Both the position numbers and the translations under genes were made by a program. The notes beneath the pieces were generated by a model that saw only the letters and a list, made by a program, of their open reading frames with translations, had not been told where the DNA came from and did no database searches. Shown here piece by piece: positions 30,169 to 30,532 of a stretch of DNA of 30,532 nucleotides (position 1 is the stretch's first letter; each line of letters starts with the position of its first letter). This DNA comes from JABISG01 sp963581435 (GTDB taxonomy: Bacteria > Planctomycetota > Planctomycetia > Planctomycetales > Planctomycetaceae), in assembly GCA_963581435.1 (NCBI GenBank), contig CAUZOL010000045.1:1-30532 (forward strand). The letters are read 5' to 3'.

Positions 30169-30532
30169 TCAGAATCCCTCGGCCCTGCCGCCGCCGCTCG
30201 ATTCCTTCGCATCGCCGCTCGATTTGACTTTCGGTTTTCTGCTGGAAACCGCGAGCGTTTCGAGGCACATGGTAATGCGTGACCCCTTTTCCGACGATGT
30301 GTCGAGCGACAGGTTTTCGCGCGGATCCATCTGCTCGGGAACGATCAACAGCACCATGACCTGGATATCTTTTTTTCCTGCAAGATACATTTTGCAATTG
30401 ACCGGCACTTCCACAGGCTGCGGTGCGGCGTTCGCAGGCGTGAGGATTTCGCTTTCAGGATTGTCCGAATCGCTGCCGGGCTCGCTCTCTTCCGGACTTT
30501 CCTCAGCCGGCAACGTCAGTAGCACCGTCGAC
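30169..30532 (-). CDS. 3' end of an unidentified gene (partial)
   Basis: The - strand frame is open to the window edge, so the gene begins outside. About 121 residues are visible. The hydrophobic and acidic start (STVLLTLPAEESPEESEPGS) is followed by a region with VNCKMYLAGKKDIQVMVLLI and then a Ser/Lys/Gly-rich tail. The GTG at 30525 is probably internal. No family is recognised. It is upstream of the PhyH gene on the same strand, but the gap of about 195 bp makes an operon unlikely. Confidence 0.5.
   Translation of the reverse strand, partial: STVLLTLPAEESPEESEPGSDSDNPESEILTPANAAPQPVEVPVNCKMYLAGKKDIQVMVLLIVPEQMDPRENLSLDTSSEKGSRITMCLETLAVSSRKPKVKSSGDAKESSGGGRAEGF

Overview
The window looks like chromosomal DNA of a planctomycete. 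This is inferred from gene content and style, not from a marker gene. Points in favour are a secreted sulfatase, a phytanoyl-CoA dioxygenase, Gfo/Idh and SMP-30 family proteins, a tail of a VIT/von Willebrand-type protein, a WD40 tail, a small very acidic protein, and several palindromic repeats between genes. No insertion sequence, integrase, CRISPR array or phage gene was found.

Layout. 1-689 (+) is the 3' end of a VIT/vWA-like gene, followed by a convergent Gfo/Idh/MocA oxidoreductase (756-1904, -). 2178-8577 (+) is a complete five-gene peptide-type ABC transporter: lipoprotein binding protein, two permeases resembling YejB and YejE, and two separate ATPases. Palindromes sit in both long gaps of this operon. 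8926-9459 (+) encodes a secreted protein with two HMA-like domains, closed by a strong terminator. 9767-10807 (+) is an unrecognised methyltransferase-like protein with a cysteine-rich insert. 10877-11255 holds two broken receiver-domain fragments beside tRNA-Arg(CCU). 11798-12796 (+) is a quinone reductase of the zinc-free MDR type. 12828-16655 (-) is a very long ileS with a GXHH active-site motif and two in-frame palindromic-repeat insertions. 16932-20429 (+) is a membrane-anchored TPR-like protein. 20458-21282 (-) is purine nucleoside phosphorylase, and 21427-21741 (-) a small acidic protein. 22476-25115 (+) is a lipoprotein fusing a DUF255/YyaL-type thioredoxin-like protein to a DsbD N-terminal-like domain. 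25347-25527 contains the tails of two lost genes joined head to head. 25719-26225 (+) is a tandem ACT protein, 26376-27332 (+) an SMP-30 protein, 27523-29040 (+) a sulfatase, 29080-29973 (-) a PhyH dioxygenase, and 30169-30532 (-) the 3' end of an unidentified gene.

Apart from the transporter, most genes are single transcription units with unrelated housekeeping or catabolic roles. The most unusual signal is a family of short palindromic repeats. Members occur between genes and, in two related copies with the same orientation and frame, inside ileS, where they are translated as extra peptide. An intergenic relative keeps the same hairpin by swapping two base pairs, so the fold itself appears to be conserved. 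This resembles the protein-invading palindromic elements known from Rickettsia.
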